Assembly: GCA_023475715.1 (NCBI GenBank)
Contig: JAMCVO010000026.1
Coordinates: 1-64,000 of the forward strand
Source of the DNA: Actinomycetota bacterium
GTDB taxonomy: Bacteria > Actinomycetota > Humimicrobiia > Humimicrobiales > Humimicrobiaceae
Reading direction: 5' to 3'
DNA: 64,000 nucleotides
In this document: positions 1-8,647 of the stretch, piece after piece
Numbering within the stretch: position 1 is the first letter of the stretch
Layout: the number at the start of each line of letters is the position of its first letter
Notes under the pieces: model-generated
What the model was told of the DNA's origin: nothing
The model's input: only the letters and a program-made list of their open reading frames with translations
Databases searched by the model: none
Position numbers and translations under genes: made by a program

Positions 1-103
1 TAGCTATATTTCTAAATTTATAATTCTATAACCATAAGCATTTATGACTTTTGTGTCATTTACAATTGTAAGCCACTCATTGTTTATACCATAGAGATGT
101 GTA
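1..103. repeat. left arm of 103-bp perfect inverted repeat
   Basis: Bases 1-103 are the exact reverse complement of 400-502, with 296 bp between the arms. The match stops sharply at 103/104. The right arm is the 3' end of the metallophosphoesterase gene and this arm is an antisense copy of it at the very edge of the window. Such perfect fold-backs at sequence ends are typical of assembly or amplification chimeras. A genuine small inversion or duplication is possible but less likely. Confidence 0.95.
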
Positions 104-142
104 AACCTAAATCAAAAAATTATTGAACAGGATAAAATAATT

Positions 143-499
143 TTGATGGGTCTGGAAGGATCAATTAGATATAATGGCGGAAATTACCAATATACCGATG
201 CTGAAATGTGCTGGAAAATCAATAAATTAAAACCTAAACTTTATTTGACTAAATTATCCAAAAAAAGATATATTGATATACTTGTTACACATGCACCTCC
301 ATATAAAATACAAGACCAGGAAGACCTGTGCCATAGGGGCTTTAAATGCTTTAATAAATTCATAGAAGAATACAAGCCAAAATATCTGATTCACGGACAT
401 ACACATCTCTATGGTATAAACAATGAGTGGCTTACAATTGTAAATGACACAAAAGTCATAAATGCTTATGGTTATAGAATTATAAATTTAGAAATATAG
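143..499 (+). CDS. metallophosphoesterase, C-terminal part (5' truncated)
   Basis: This is the C-terminal half of a calcineurin-like metallophosphoesterase, a family that uses two metal ions to hydrolyse phosphoesters. Visible motifs are VTHAPPY (about residues 48-54) and HGHTH (about 84-88), both metal-binding blocks of the fold. The N-terminal DxH and GDxxD blocks are absent. The frame is open upstream to base 104, where the inverted-repeat arm begins, and meets an in-frame TAG at 92-94 inside that arm. The true gene therefore starts in sequence that is not present here. The TTG at 143 and ATG at 146 are only nominal starts. The substrate cannot be told. Confidence 0.7.
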   Translation: MMGLEGSIRYNGGNYQYTDAEMCWKINKLKPKLYLTKLSKKRYIDILVTHAPPYKIQDQEDLCHRGFKCFNKFIEEYKPKYLIHGHTHLYGINNEWLTIVNDTKVINAYGYRIINLEI

Positions 500-502
500 C
501 TA
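400..502. repeat. right arm of 103-bp perfect inverted repeat
   Basis: This arm covers the last 33 codons of the metallophosphoesterase gene, its TAG stop and three bases beyond. It carries the gene in its natural sense, so it is probably the authentic copy, while the arm at 1-103 is the spurious or secondary one. Confidence 0.95.
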
Positions 503-534
503 AAATTTTTTTATAAATTTTATAAATTTGTTAA

Positions 535-1482
535 ATGGATGATTATAAGATTGTAGGCAATGCTTCAAAACAGGAGTTTGAAAGTGCAAGGTTCAGATCA
601 CTGCTAACCAGCCTTAAGTATTTTCTTATTGGAAGAAATAATGAACTTTTATCTTTTGAAAAAATCAAAAAAGAGTTTAAACTTTATAAACAAAGATACC
701 TTGGTATCCAAACCGTTCCTGTTGATACTGTAGTTGGGAGCTTTGATAGATACAGGGATTTTGATAGATATTTTCTTCCAAAAAAAGCACATCTTCAGCA
801 AAGATGGGCAGAAATTCATAATTTGATAGCGAGAGATGTAATTTTACCTCCCGTCAAACTCTATAAGATTGGCGAAATATATTTTGTTATTGATGGCAAC
901 CACAGAGTGAGCGTTTCTAAAAAGCTGGGAGTTAAATATATAGATGCAGAGGTTACTGAATTTATTACAGATATACCCATTACTTCCGACATGGATCCTA
1001 AAGATATTATTATTCTTGCAGAAAAAGAAAATTTTCTCAATGTTACCGGACTTAAGCAAAATAGACCAGAAATCAAAATCAGAATTACTATTCCTGGACA
1101 ATATGATTTCCTATTAAGTCAGATTGATAAACTAATGATTCAATTAAACGAAAATAAAAAAGCTGATGAAGAACTAATAACTTTCAAAGAAGCATCAATT
1201 ATCTGGTATGACAATATTTATTTACCAGCCATAGATATTATAAAGAATTATGGAATACTGGAAAAATTCCCCAATAGAACAAAAACCGACCTTTATATAT
1301 GGATAAACGAGCACAAACGCTATTTAAGCTTAAAATATGGTAGAGATGTTGTTATAAAATTTGCAGCTAAAGATTTTTTGATGAGATATAGTAAAAACCC
1401 ATTCAGAAGATTTAAATTAAGATTAATAAATTTAAAATCTAGAAATTATAAAAATTTTTATAACCGGAAATTAACCAAATAA
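535..1482 (+). CDS. ParB/sulfiredoxin-fold domain protein of unknown function
   Basis: A 315-residue protein. Around residues 108-140 it carries a segment containing FVIDGNHRVSVSKKLG, which matches the ParB/sulfiredoxin N-terminal fold (the DGNHR box) that binds nucleotides. The C-terminal half is rich in aromatic and basic residues and ends in a strongly basic tail. It resembles DUF4032-type proteins of actinobacteria and chloroflexi, but that assignment is from memory of the motif. No partner ParA or DNA-binding HTH is visible, so a role in chromosome partition is not supported. It follows the phosphoesterase by 35 bp on the same strand and ends at a strong hairpin terminator. Confidence 0.6.
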   Translation: MDDYKIVGNASKQEFESARFRSLLTSLKYFLIGRNNELLSFEKIKKEFKLYKQRYLGIQTVPVDTVVGSFDRYRDFDRYFLPKKAHLQQRWAEIHNLIARDVILPPVKLYKIGEIYFVIDGNHRVSVSKKLGVKYIDAEVTEFITDIPITSDMDPKDIIILAEKENFLNVTGLKQNRPEIKIRITIPGQYDFLLSQIDKLMIQLNENKKADEELITFKEASIIWYDNIYLPAIDIIKNYGILEKFPNRTKTDLYIWINEHKRYLSLKYGRDVVIKFAAKDFLMRYSKNPFRRFKLRLINLKSRNYKNFYNRKLTK

Positions 1483-1523
1483 TTAAGAGACAAGTTTACA
1501 ACCTGTCTCTTAATTATCTTTTT
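1481..1523 (+). terminator. Rho-independent terminator after the ParB-fold gene
   Basis: A perfect 12-bp stem (1481-1492 with 1504-1515) encloses an 11-nt loop and is followed by a short U-rich tail (1518-1523). It sits directly on the stop codon of the plus-strand gene and between two convergent genes. Confidence 0.85.
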
Positions 1524-1591
1524 AAAGACTTTTTAGAGTTTCTGGAAAATAACTTGATAAACTCAGTAAAAGTTCTATCTATAGTTTGGAA

Positions 1592-2599
1592 TTATTCACC
1601 AAATGCTGAATTTCCTGTAGAATCCATAATCTCTTTGGCTATCTGTTCCAGATTCTCGGGTGTTACAAGCTTTACTTCAGCAGGAATTTCAACATTTTCA
1701 TATGACTTTCCGTCTACAAGGATTTCCTTTAATGTTTCAACTGCTTTGTAGCCGATAACATATGGCTGCTGCAGAACAGTTGCTGCCAGAATTCCATCTT
1801 TGATTGCATTGAACTCTTCAGGGTCGCCGTTGTAACCAACAACCTTAATATCCAAGTTCTGTGATTTTACAAAATTTGCAGCTCCTACTGCTTCTCGTCC
1901 GGATGTGAAGAATGCGCCTGCAATATCAGGAGCAGCTGACAAGATCTGCTGCATGGTATCATATCCGCCTTCTGCTGAAGGATTCTGAACTATAATCTCT
2001 GACTTGATAATGTAGCCAAGTTCATCTAATTTAGCTTTAAAACCTTCACCTCTTTGCCTTGCATATGTCCACTGTGGCTTCAAGTTACCAAGACCGAATG
2101 GTTTTGTTTTGTCGGTAATTAACTTTGCAAGAAATTCTGCAGCTAGCTGTCCACCCTGGAAGTTGTTTGAAATGATAAGAGCATTAACCGGGCCTGATTT
2201 ACCAATATCTGCACAAACCACCGGTATACCTGCATCTCTTGCTTTTTGAACGGCTGGACCCATGGATCCCGGATCAACAGGAGTAGAAACAATACCGCTT
2301 ACTTTCTGGTTAACAAGCGTATTTAAATCTTGAACCATCTGTGTAGCATCACTCTTCTGATCAAGTAATACGTACTTAAACCCAAAAGCTTTGGCGGCAT
2401 CCCTAACACCCTTCTCCACATTCTGGAAGAATGTGAATTCCATTGTCCAGAGTGAGAAGCCAATAGTTACTTCTTCAGGTTTTAGCAGCTTCTTTGTGGT
2501 AGCACCCTCTGTTCCAGTCTTACAGCCAGCAATCGTAAAGGTGATTATGAGCGCAATTGCCAGTGCAGCGTAAAGCACTATCTTCATATACCTTTTCAC
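1592..2599 (-). CDS. sugar ABC transporter substrate-binding lipoprotein
   Basis: A periplasmic-binding protein of the ribose/xylose type (Peripla_BP_4 family), 335 residues. It captures a sugar outside the membrane and delivers it to the permeases. Residues 1-25 form a lipoprotein signal with lipobox IAGC, Cys26 being the acylated residue. The mature part shows the two-lobed fold with SGIVSTPVDPGS and VVGYNGDPEE blocks. The GTG start at 2599 is supported by the strong Shine-Dalgarno GGGAGGT six bases upstream. It is the last gene of the ATPase-permease-permease-SBP operon, 111 bp after the second permease. The sugar cannot be told from sequence, although the isomerase upstream suggests a pentose or 6-deoxyhexose. 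Confidence 0.93.
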   Translation of the reverse strand: MKRYMKIVLYAALAIALIITFTIAGCKTGTEGATTKKLLKPEEVTIGFSLWTMEFTFFQNVEKGVRDAAKAFGFKYVLLDQKSDATQMVQDLNTLVNQKVSGIVSTPVDPGSMGPAVQKARDAGIPVVCADIGKSGPVNALIISNNFQGGQLAAEFLAKLITDKTKPFGLGNLKPQWTYARQRGEGFKAKLDELGYIIKSEIIVQNPSAEGGYDTMQQILSAAPDIAGAFFTSGREAVGAANFVKSQNLDIKVVGYNGDPEEFNAIKDGILAATVLQQPYVIGYKAVETLKEILVDGKSYENVEIPAEVKLVTPENLEQIAKEIMDSTGNSAFGE

Positions 2600-2710
2600 T
2601 TTTTACCTCCCTTTTTTGTTTTCAATGTCTATTTTTAGCAAAAAATTGTGTAAATATTTTTCTAAATATATTTATATAAAAAAGACATTCTCAATAAATT
2701 CAAAATTAAA

Positions 2711-3694
2711 TTATTGAGTTTGTCCAATTAACCAGAATTTTAACTTATTAACAGATACTGCAAAGATAAGAACCAGCCCAGTAGCAACCTGTTGCCAGTA
2801 ACTGTTAACCTGTGCATTGCTCATACCTGTTTTAAGAAAAATAATTATAAGAGCAGCAAGAAGAGAGCCGCCAAGGCTGCCACTTCCACCGGAAAGCGCA
2901 GTTCCTCCTAAAACCACTGCGGTAATAACCTGAAATTCCCAACCATCACCCATCATTCCAGGATTGGCAGCACCTAGCATGGATGCATTTATAACTGCAG
3001 CAATTCCTACAAATAATCCGATCAGTGTGAAAACCAAAATTTTAATATTATCGACATTTATTCCTGATAGTGCAGCAGCTCTGCTGTTTGTTCCAACCGC
3101 AATTATATATCTTCCGACCGGTGACTTTTTTAACAATAAATAAGCAATTCCGTAACACACTGCCATTATATAAATTGGTAAAGGAAGACCTAAAAATGTT
3201 TTATTACCAATAGAAATCCAGAATCTGTCCTGAATATATTGTGGAGTGTTATTTGTATAGATATAAGCAATTGCCCTGAAAATAAATAGCATGCCAAGGG
3301 TTGTAATAAATGCAGGGATTTTTAATTTGGTTACAAAAACTCCGTTAATAAAACCGAGAAATAAAGCAACAATGATGGTAACTATTACACCACCTACACC
3401 ACTTATTCTGGGGGCAAGCGAAGCGCCAAGCACGCCCGCAAGAGCAAGCATTGATCCGACTGAGATATCAAAGTTCCCAGTCATAATACAAAAAGTCATT
3501 CCTATAGCGCCAATTCCTACGAAGCTTGAGAATCTTATCATATCACGCAGGTTGGCCCATGTGAAATAAACTCCAGGAATTAAAAATGAGAATAATCCAA
3601 AAATAACTAAAAGAATTATTATAAGTCCAAAACTTCCAATGAAATTCCCCGCTTTTTGTTTAGAAGTGAGCCTTACTTTAGATTCATCCATCAT
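2711..3694 (-). CDS. sugar ABC transporter permease (RbsC type), second copy
   Basis: An inner-membrane permease of the BPD_transp_2 family (RbsC/XylH-like), 327 residues with about eight to ten hydrophobic segments. The conserved block GTALSGGSGSLGGSLLAALI lies near residues 266-285. The ATG overlaps the stop codon of the preceding permease gene by one base (TAATG), which implies translational coupling. Two different permease genes in one operon fit a heterodimeric membrane channel, a known arrangement in this family. Confidence 0.93.
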   Translation of the reverse strand: MMDESKVRLTSKQKAGNFIGSFGLIIILLVIFGLFSFLIPGVYFTWANLRDMIRFSSFVGIGAIGMTFCIMTGNFDISVGSMLALAGVLGASLAPRISGVGGVIVTIIVALFLGFINGVFVTKLKIPAFITTLGMLFIFRAIAYIYTNNTPQYIQDRFWISIGNKTFLGLPLPIYIMAVCYGIAYLLLKKSPVGRYIIAVGTNSRAAALSGINVDNIKILVFTLIGLFVGIAAVINASMLGAANPGMMGDGWEFQVITAVVLGGTALSGGSGSLGGSLLAALIIIFLKTGMSNAQVNSYWQQVATGLVLIFAVSVNKLKFWLIGQTQ

Positions 3695-4659
3695 TAAATT
3701 CTTATCCCTTTTACTTTTGCACTTTCAAGATATCTTATTCTTAAACCGTCCACAAATAAGGCAAACAATAGAACTAGTCCCACTGACAGGAACTGGTAAA
3801 AAATTTGAACATTTAACAAATTAAGACCATAATAAATCATTGAAATAAAAATACCTGCAAAAAAGGTGCCTATGAGATTTCCCTTACCTCCTGCAAGACT
3901 TGTGCCTCCAAGTATTGCTATTGTAAGTACATTCAATGTAAAACCAGGGGCCATTGTTGGAATTCCTATAAGAGCTTGCGAAGTCCTAATTACCCCTACA
4001 ATGCTGGCAGTAAATGCAACCAGCACATAAACCAGTGTTTTGATAATGGTTACATTTAAACCTGACATTCTTGCAGCTTGTTCATTGGAGCCAACAGCAG
4101 CTATATGCCTCCCAAAGGAAGTCTGATTCAATAAGAGATAAAATACTATAAATATTATAACCATATAAATAATTGGAGTCGGAATAATATTAAAAACTTT
4201 TGAAGCTCCTATCGTCATAAAGGACTTTTGAGCAATTACCACCTGCCTGCCTCCGGTTATTAATAAAGAAGTTCCCCTTAAGATTACCTGCATTGCCAGA
4301 GTCATGATTAACGGGCTTATTCCTACCTTTGTTATTAATACGCCGTTTATCATCCCAACAAAACAGCTTGCAAGGATTGCTATTATTATTGAAAGCGCAA
4401 AACCCATTTGCGGTATCAACATTGCCAAAATTACACTTGTAAGACCCATAACTGCTTCCACAGAGAGATCAAACCCGCCGCTGGTAATTGCCAGTGTCAT
4501 TCCAAAAGCAATTATTGCGCCATAACTCCCCTGCATTACGATTCCAAGAATTGTGTCCATATTCCTGAAATTAGGGCTTACTATTGTAAGAAAAATACTT
4601 GCTGCAACAATCAATATGAATATTCCTATTTTTTCATATACCTTTAAAAACTTTACCAT
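3694..4659 (-). CDS. sugar ABC transporter permease (RbsC type), first copy
   Basis: A 321-residue integral membrane protein of the same BPD_transp_2 family as the next gene. It has the family block ILGGTSLAGGKGNLIGTFFA at about residues 250-269 and a cytoplasmic coupling region near GRHIAAVGSNEQAARMSG. It starts 19 bp after the ATPase stop and overlaps the following permease by one base. It most likely pairs with that permease in one transporter. Confidence 0.93.
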   Translation of the reverse strand: MVKFLKVYEKIGIFILIVAASIFLTIVSPNFRNMDTILGIVMQGSYGAIIAFGMTLAITSGGFDLSVEAVMGLTSVILAMLIPQMGFALSIIIAILASCFVGMINGVLITKVGISPLIMTLAMQVILRGTSLLITGGRQVVIAQKSFMTIGASKVFNIIPTPIIYMVIIFIVFYLLLNQTSFGRHIAAVGSNEQAARMSGLNVTIIKTLVYVLVAFTASIVGVIRTSQALIGIPTMAPGFTLNVLTIAILGGTSLAGGKGNLIGTFFAGIFISMIYYGLNLLNVQIFYQFLSVGLVLLFALFVDGLRIRYLESAKVKGIRI

Positions 4660-4678
4660 ACAGTAAACCCCTTACTGT

Positions 4679-6205
4679 TTAATTGTTGGTATAGCTCAAC
4701 TTACCAATTTCTGCCGCTACAAGTTTTTCTTCATTCATGTTTTCCCTGTTAAACTCGGCAACAAGCTTTCCTTTGTATAGCACAAGGCACCTGTCAGTTA
4801 AGTTGACGAGTTCAGGCAGTTCTGAAGATGTCATAATTATTGAAATTCCCCTGTTTGCCAGTTCGACCATAATCTTATGAATCTCCGCTTTTGCACCAAC
4901 ATCTATTCCTCTTGTTGGTTCGAGTAAAATAAGCACTTTGCAATTACTTACAAGAGTCCTTCCCATAACAACTTTTTGCTGGTTACCACCACTTAAATAA
5001 ATTATTCTCTGGTTTATGTTTGCATATTTAATATCCAGTTCTTTTGCTATCTTATTGAATACCTCTAATTCCTTTTTTTGTCTTATAAATATACCTTTAA
5101 AGAAAGTCAGGAACTTAATAATAATAATAGAAATATTCTGTAAAACAGACATATCATTAAGCAGGCCTTCACCTTTTCTATCTTCGGTTACATATCCAAT
5201 TCCAAGTTTAATTGCTTCAGATGCATTTTTAATATCAACAGACTTTCCTTCAAAAAAAACTTCCCCTTCCGTTTTTTGAGTACCTCCATAAAGAGATCTC
5301 AAAAGATGGTGAATTCCGGAACCTAAAACACCGGCAAAACCCAAAATCTCGCCCTTATATAATTTAAAATTTACATTATGGATGTAGTCTGCAATATTAT
5401 AATTTTTAACTTCTATCATGATATCTCTATCAGTTGTTTTCTCCTTCTTGCCCGCAAAATAATCCTTAACTATTTTTCCTACCATCAGGGAAACAATTTC
5501 ATCCTGATTTGTTTCGGATGTTTTCTTAGTTTCAATCTTTCTTCCGTCTCTTAAAACGGTAATCCTATCAGATAATCTGAATGCTTCGTCAAGACGATGG
5601 GATATATAAACAATGGAAACGCCTTTTTTCCTTAATTCTTCAATAATCGAAAAAAGTTTTACCACTTCTTTTTCAGTTAAAGTGGCTGTTGGCTCGTCCA
5701 TAATAATCAATCTGGCATCCATTGAAAGTGATTTTGCAATTTCAATCATTTGCTTTTCAGCTACTGATAAGTCAGATATAAATTTACGAGGATTAATATC
5801 TATATCAAATTTCTTTAAAATTTCTGCAGCATCATTATTTAACTTATCCCAATTTATAAAGGTTTTTCCTATTTTCGGTTCTCTGCCTATAAAAATATTT
5901 TCGGCTACAGAAAGATCGGGTATAAGGTTAAACTCCTGGTAAATAACAGCCATCTTAAAATGCTGTGCCATAGATGTACTTGAAATGAATATTTTTTCCC
6001 CTTCAATAAAAATTTCACCGCCATCTGGTTGGTATGCACCGCCGAGTATCTTAATAAGTGTACTTTTACCAGCTCCATTTTCCCCGACCAGTGCGTGCAC
6101 TTCTCCATATCTCACATCAAAATTAACATTTTCAAGCGCAACTACTCCAGGAAATATTTTTTTTATGTTTTTTAATTCTATAAAAACGTTTTTCTCGTTC
6201 ATCAT
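4679..6205 (-). CDS. sugar ABC transporter ATPase with two nucleotide-binding domains
   Basis: A 508-residue tandem ATPase of the RbsA/MglA/XylG family that powers sugar import. The N-terminal domain has Walker A GENGAGKST (41-49), signature LSVAEKQ and Walker B LIIMDEPT. The C-terminal domain has the usual degenerate P-loop (GVLGSGIHHLLR) and signature LSGGNQQKV. The second Walker B reads VLILLEPTRG, so the aspartate normally before Glu is Leu. This domain is catalytically weak in the family, so the change may be tolerated. It starts ATG-ATG, with only a weak Shine-Dalgarno (AAGGT). It is the first gene of the four-gene transporter operon. Confidence 0.95.
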   Translation of the reverse strand: MMNEKNVFIELKNIKKIFPGVVALENVNFDVRYGEVHALVGENGAGKSTLIKILGGAYQPDGGEIFIEGEKIFISSTSMAQHFKMAVIYQEFNLIPDLSVAENIFIGREPKIGKTFINWDKLNNDAAEILKKFDIDINPRKFISDLSVAEKQMIEIAKSLSMDARLIIMDEPTATLTEKEVVKLFSIIEELRKKGVSIVYISHRLDEAFRLSDRITVLRDGRKIETKKTSETNQDEIVSLMVGKIVKDYFAGKKEKTTDRDIMIEVKNYNIADYIHNVNFKLYKGEILGFAGVLGSGIHHLLRSLYGGTQKTEGEVFFEGKSVDIKNASEAIKLGIGYVTEDRKGEGLLNDMSVLQNISIIIIKFLTFFKGIFIRQKKELEVFNKIAKELDIKYANINQRIIYLSGGNQQKVVMGRTLVSNCKVLILLEPTRGIDVGAKAEIHKIMVELANRGISIIMTSSELPELVNLTDRCLVLYKGKLVAEFNRENMNEEKLVAAEIGKLSYTNN

Positions 6206-6486
6206 AACAATACCTTACCTAAAACATTGTACAAAACTATAAAATCATTGGGATAACATTGGCCTGAATTTTCTTTTAAATCTAGTTAAAAGTTTTTTCT
6301 TTTCTGATTCCCTTCTTAAAGGTAAATAGAATTAGAAGATACCGTAAAATACTCTTTTTAAAGTTTTTATAATAATTATAAAGAGATATTATAACTTAAT
6401 TTCTTAATTTGTAAAAATTAATTTTTTGATAAATATAACTAAAGTGACTGGATCAAAGTATTAAAATTTCGAAAAGCTAAAATATC
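6206..6486. other. AT-rich upstream region of the sugar transporter operon
   Basis: No gene is supported here. It should contain the promoter of the minus-strand transporter operon, but no convincing sigma-70 pair or operator palindrome could be assigned. Confidence 0.5.
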
Positions 6487-6606
6487 CTAGTGCCTATTTT
6501 TTTCTATCCATTCCACTGCAAAATCTACTATATCTTTTTGTTTAAAGAATTGTGATTCTGCTTGACCAACAAAACCTAAATTAATCGAATTCCTTCTTGT
6601 TTTCAC
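6487..6606 (-). CDS. possible 39-residue small ORF after the sugar isomerase
   Basis: A GTG-initiated frame of 39 codons with a good Shine-Dalgarno (AAGGAG, eight bases before the GTG at 6606) lies 64 bp downstream of the isomerase on the same strand. The peptide begins VKTRRNSINLGFVGQAESQF and ends in an amphipathic acidic/aromatic helix (DFAVEWIEKN). I do not recognise it. It could be a real small protein of the sugar operon or the remnant of a longer enzyme gene. The codons look coding-like, but there is nothing else to support it. Confidence 0.4.
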   Translation of the reverse strand: MKTRRNSINLGFVGQAESQFFKQKDIVDFAVEWIEKNRH

Positions 6607-6670
6607 TTTCAATACTCCTTGAAACAACTACATGTTTTCATGGTTTGTTTCCCAATCCCAATATGACGTT

Positions 6671-8086
6671 TTATACATACAAGTAATCCCTGTAGTCATA
6701 TCTTCTTACTTTCTTAAGCTCTGCCCAGAATGCAAATTCCTCAACATATGGACCAATATTCTGCAATACTATAGGGAAGTGGTGAGGTAAACCGTTGGTT
6801 AAAAAAGTGTTTGCAAGGTCCCAGGCTTTTATAGGCTCCTCGTATAACTTTAGATCGTTTACCCATCCCCTGCTTCCGCAAAATGATTTCTTTTCCGGGT
6901 CAAAGAACTTTCCTGTTACATAATAAAATTTATCACCCTCGCCTGAGAGCCTGAATATTGTTACGTCTCCCTTTTTAAATATTAAGTCAGTTATAGGGCC
7001 GCAATTCTTTACGCTTTCAGCATAATCTGCAAAGTAGTGCTTTTCGCATATTACTCCTCTCTCGTTTGCCATTTCAAACGGAGCTGAACCGCAGTGCCAG
7101 AGCAGTAGAGACTCATCCTTTTCGTCAAACTTTGCAAGATCCATAAGTGCTACTGGCTCTTTTGTTATTTTTTGCAGGACAAGCATTGAGATCGTCCCCA
7201 TTACATCTGCTTCACAACCTGCAGCTATTCCGTCACTGTTCAGAAGCGAATTGGTAAGGCAACCCACCATTCCTTTCAAGGGCATAAGTTTTGGCCAGCA
7301 GCTATAAGCGACTGCTGAGTAATTGTTATCTTTGCATACCTTTTTTATAGCAAGATACATCTTTACAGAATCGCGCACCTTTTGCTCAGATACCCGGCTA
7401 ATCTTGCAAGCCTGTGTCACTGCTTTAAATACCTTATCAACTTCTGATGCTGGCATCTTATCACCCAAAGCTATTACGTCTTCTACTTCGTAATCTCTTG
7501 TCACATCCACACCCAGGTACTGGTATATTTGCCTTGGATTTGCCATGTGGTTAATATGTCCGTCTGCCAGCTTTCCAATTTGAGCTACTCTTGCATTTCT
7601 TATGGTTTTTAGGGCTGAAAGAGCTTTTATTGTTATATCAAATCGGGGTTTGAAGAATTTGCTTTCCATATCCCCGAAAAACCACTTTGTCTTTACGGGT
7701 TTACCCAGGAAATTATGCCTTGAGATGCCGATGTTCTGTGATATATTTACAAATGAAGCAAATGTCATGGGACCTGTCTCTGAGAGTTCCGCGATTGCCC
7801 AGAGTCCGAAATTTGTGCCCGATTTCATTATCTCGTAGACATTATCGCCTATTATGTAAGATGGGTGAAACAGTATGACAAAATCAAGCTGAGAAGCCTC
7901 TATTTCCTTCCGTATGTTTACAGCCTGATCCATATTCTGCATTACGATATCAATAACATGCAGCTCAAATCCCATCTTATCTGCCATTTTTGCGAGGTCT
8001 TTCTGATAATTCTTAAAATACTCAATACCTTTTGTTGAAAAACCTTCCATGAAGCCTGCAACAAAACCGACCTTTAATTTTTCCAT
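6671..8086 (-). CDS. L-fucose/L-arabinose isomerase-family protein
   Basis: A 471-residue protein of the fucose/arabinose isomerase superfamily, which interconverts aldoses and ketoses with a divalent metal. Recognisable blocks are the N-terminal Rossmann-like part (VGFVAGFMEGF), GCEADVMGTISM (near residue 300) and LLWHCGSAPFEMANE (near 335), the region that holds metal and substrate in the family. The frame is open to 8218, but the ATG at 8086 is preferred because GGAGGT lies five to six bases before it and the extra 44 residues look non-coding. It lies upstream of the sugar ABC operon on the same strand, which suggests it acts on the imported sugar. The exact substrate is unknown. Confidence 0.85.
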   Translation of the reverse strand: MEKLKVGFVAGFMEGFSTKGIEYFKNYQKDLAKMADKMGFELHVIDIVMQNMDQAVNIRKEIEASQLDFVILFHPSYIIGDNVYEIMKSGTNFGLWAIAELSETGPMTFASFVNISQNIGISRHNFLGKPVKTKWFFGDMESKFFKPRFDITIKALSALKTIRNARVAQIGKLADGHINHMANPRQIYQYLGVDVTRDYEVEDVIALGDKMPASEVDKVFKAVTQACKISRVSEQKVRDSVKMYLAIKKVCKDNNYSAVAYSCWPKLMPLKGMVGCLTNSLLNSDGIAAGCEADVMGTISMLVLQKITKEPVALMDLAKFDEKDESLLLWHCGSAPFEMANERGVICEKHYFADYAESVKNCGPITDLIFKKGDVTIFRLSGEGDKFYYVTGKFFDPEKKSFCGSRGWVNDLKLYEEPIKAWDLANTFLTNGLPHHFPIVLQNIGPYVEEFAFWAELKKVRRYDYRDYLYV

Positions 8087-8233
8087 GTTAAACCTCCGAT
8101 TTATAAACTTTTTTATAAATTTGTTATAAATAAAAATAAAATGACGTAAAAATCTGAATATCTCGAGACAATTTTTGACCGCAGTATATTTTGCTACAAT
8201 ATCTAAGCTTTCCGGCATGTTGCTATCAGTCGC

Positions 8234-8309
8234 TGGCGCGCCTGAGAGGATTCGAACCTCCGACCTTTGGTTTCGTAGACCATCGCTCTATCCACTGAGC
8301 TACAGGCGC
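8234..8309 (-). tRNA. tRNA-Arg (anticodon ACG)
   Basis: A 76-nt cloverleaf. The acceptor stem GCGCCTG/CAGGCGC is perfect, the D-stem is GCTC/GAGC, the anticodon loop is CTACGAA and the T-loop is TTCGAAT. CCA is encoded. One mismatch (A-A) closes the base of the anticodon stem. The ACG anticodon needs adenosine deamination to inosine to read all CGN-type codons. Confidence 0.97.
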
Positions 8310-8349
8310 TTAAGTTTATGGAAAAACTTAACAGAAGGTGTTTAATATT

Positions 8350-8524
8350 GAATCCGGAAGCATCTCTATTATTGACGGAGGGATTCGGTTTTCGTCTCAC
8401 TTCGTTCGCTGCAGAGCCGCAGACTCCCTCCGCTACCGCTTCAGCCCGTCTTTTCGAATCCCGTAAAATATGCACCAATGGCATATTTTACAAAGTTCAG
8501 CCACATTAAATGTCTGCCGGATTC
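8350..8524. repeat. GC-rich nested inverted repeats between two tRNA genes
   Basis: Between tRNA-Ser and tRNA-Arg is a segment far richer in GC than its surroundings, with nested inverted repeats: GAATCCGG 8350-8357 with CCGGATTC 8517-8524; GGGATTCG 8380-8387 with CGAATCCC 8455-8462; and CGGAGGGA 8376-8383 with TCCCTCCG 8425-8432, which competes with the previous pair. A perfect 10-bp hairpin follows at 8464-8473/8481-8490. It could be a processing or termination structure of the tRNA transcript, or a palindromic mobile element. Translations through it look spurious. Confidence 0.7.
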
Positions 8525-8536
8525 GGTATTCCCTTA

Positions 8537-8625
8537 TGGCGGAGGGGGAGGGATTCGAACCCCCGGAGGGTAAAACCCTCAACGGTTTTCAAGACCGCCG
8601 CATTCAACCACTCTGCCACCCCTCC
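8537..8625 (-). tRNA. tRNA-Ser (anticodon TGA)
   Basis: An 89-nt class II tRNA with a long variable arm (GAGGGTTTTACCCTC), acceptor stem GGAGGGG/CCCCTCC, anticodon loop CTTGAAA and encoded CCA. It begins 22 bp after the serS stop codon on the same strand, so the synthetase and its substrate tRNA are probably co-transcribed. Confidence 0.97.
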
Positions 8626-8647
8626 AGGAAAAAGATTATATCAAAAA

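Noticed and set aside
8087..8218. 44-residue N-terminal extension of the sugar isomerase
   Set aside because: The ATG at 8086 has a strong GGAGGT, family proteins begin there, and the extension looks like translated AT-rich leader.
8203..8509. Overlapping ORFs of 93 and 63 codons on both strands at the tRNA-Arg gene
   Set aside because: They read through the tRNA and the GC-rich inverted repeats, have no ribosome-binding site and no protein-like composition.
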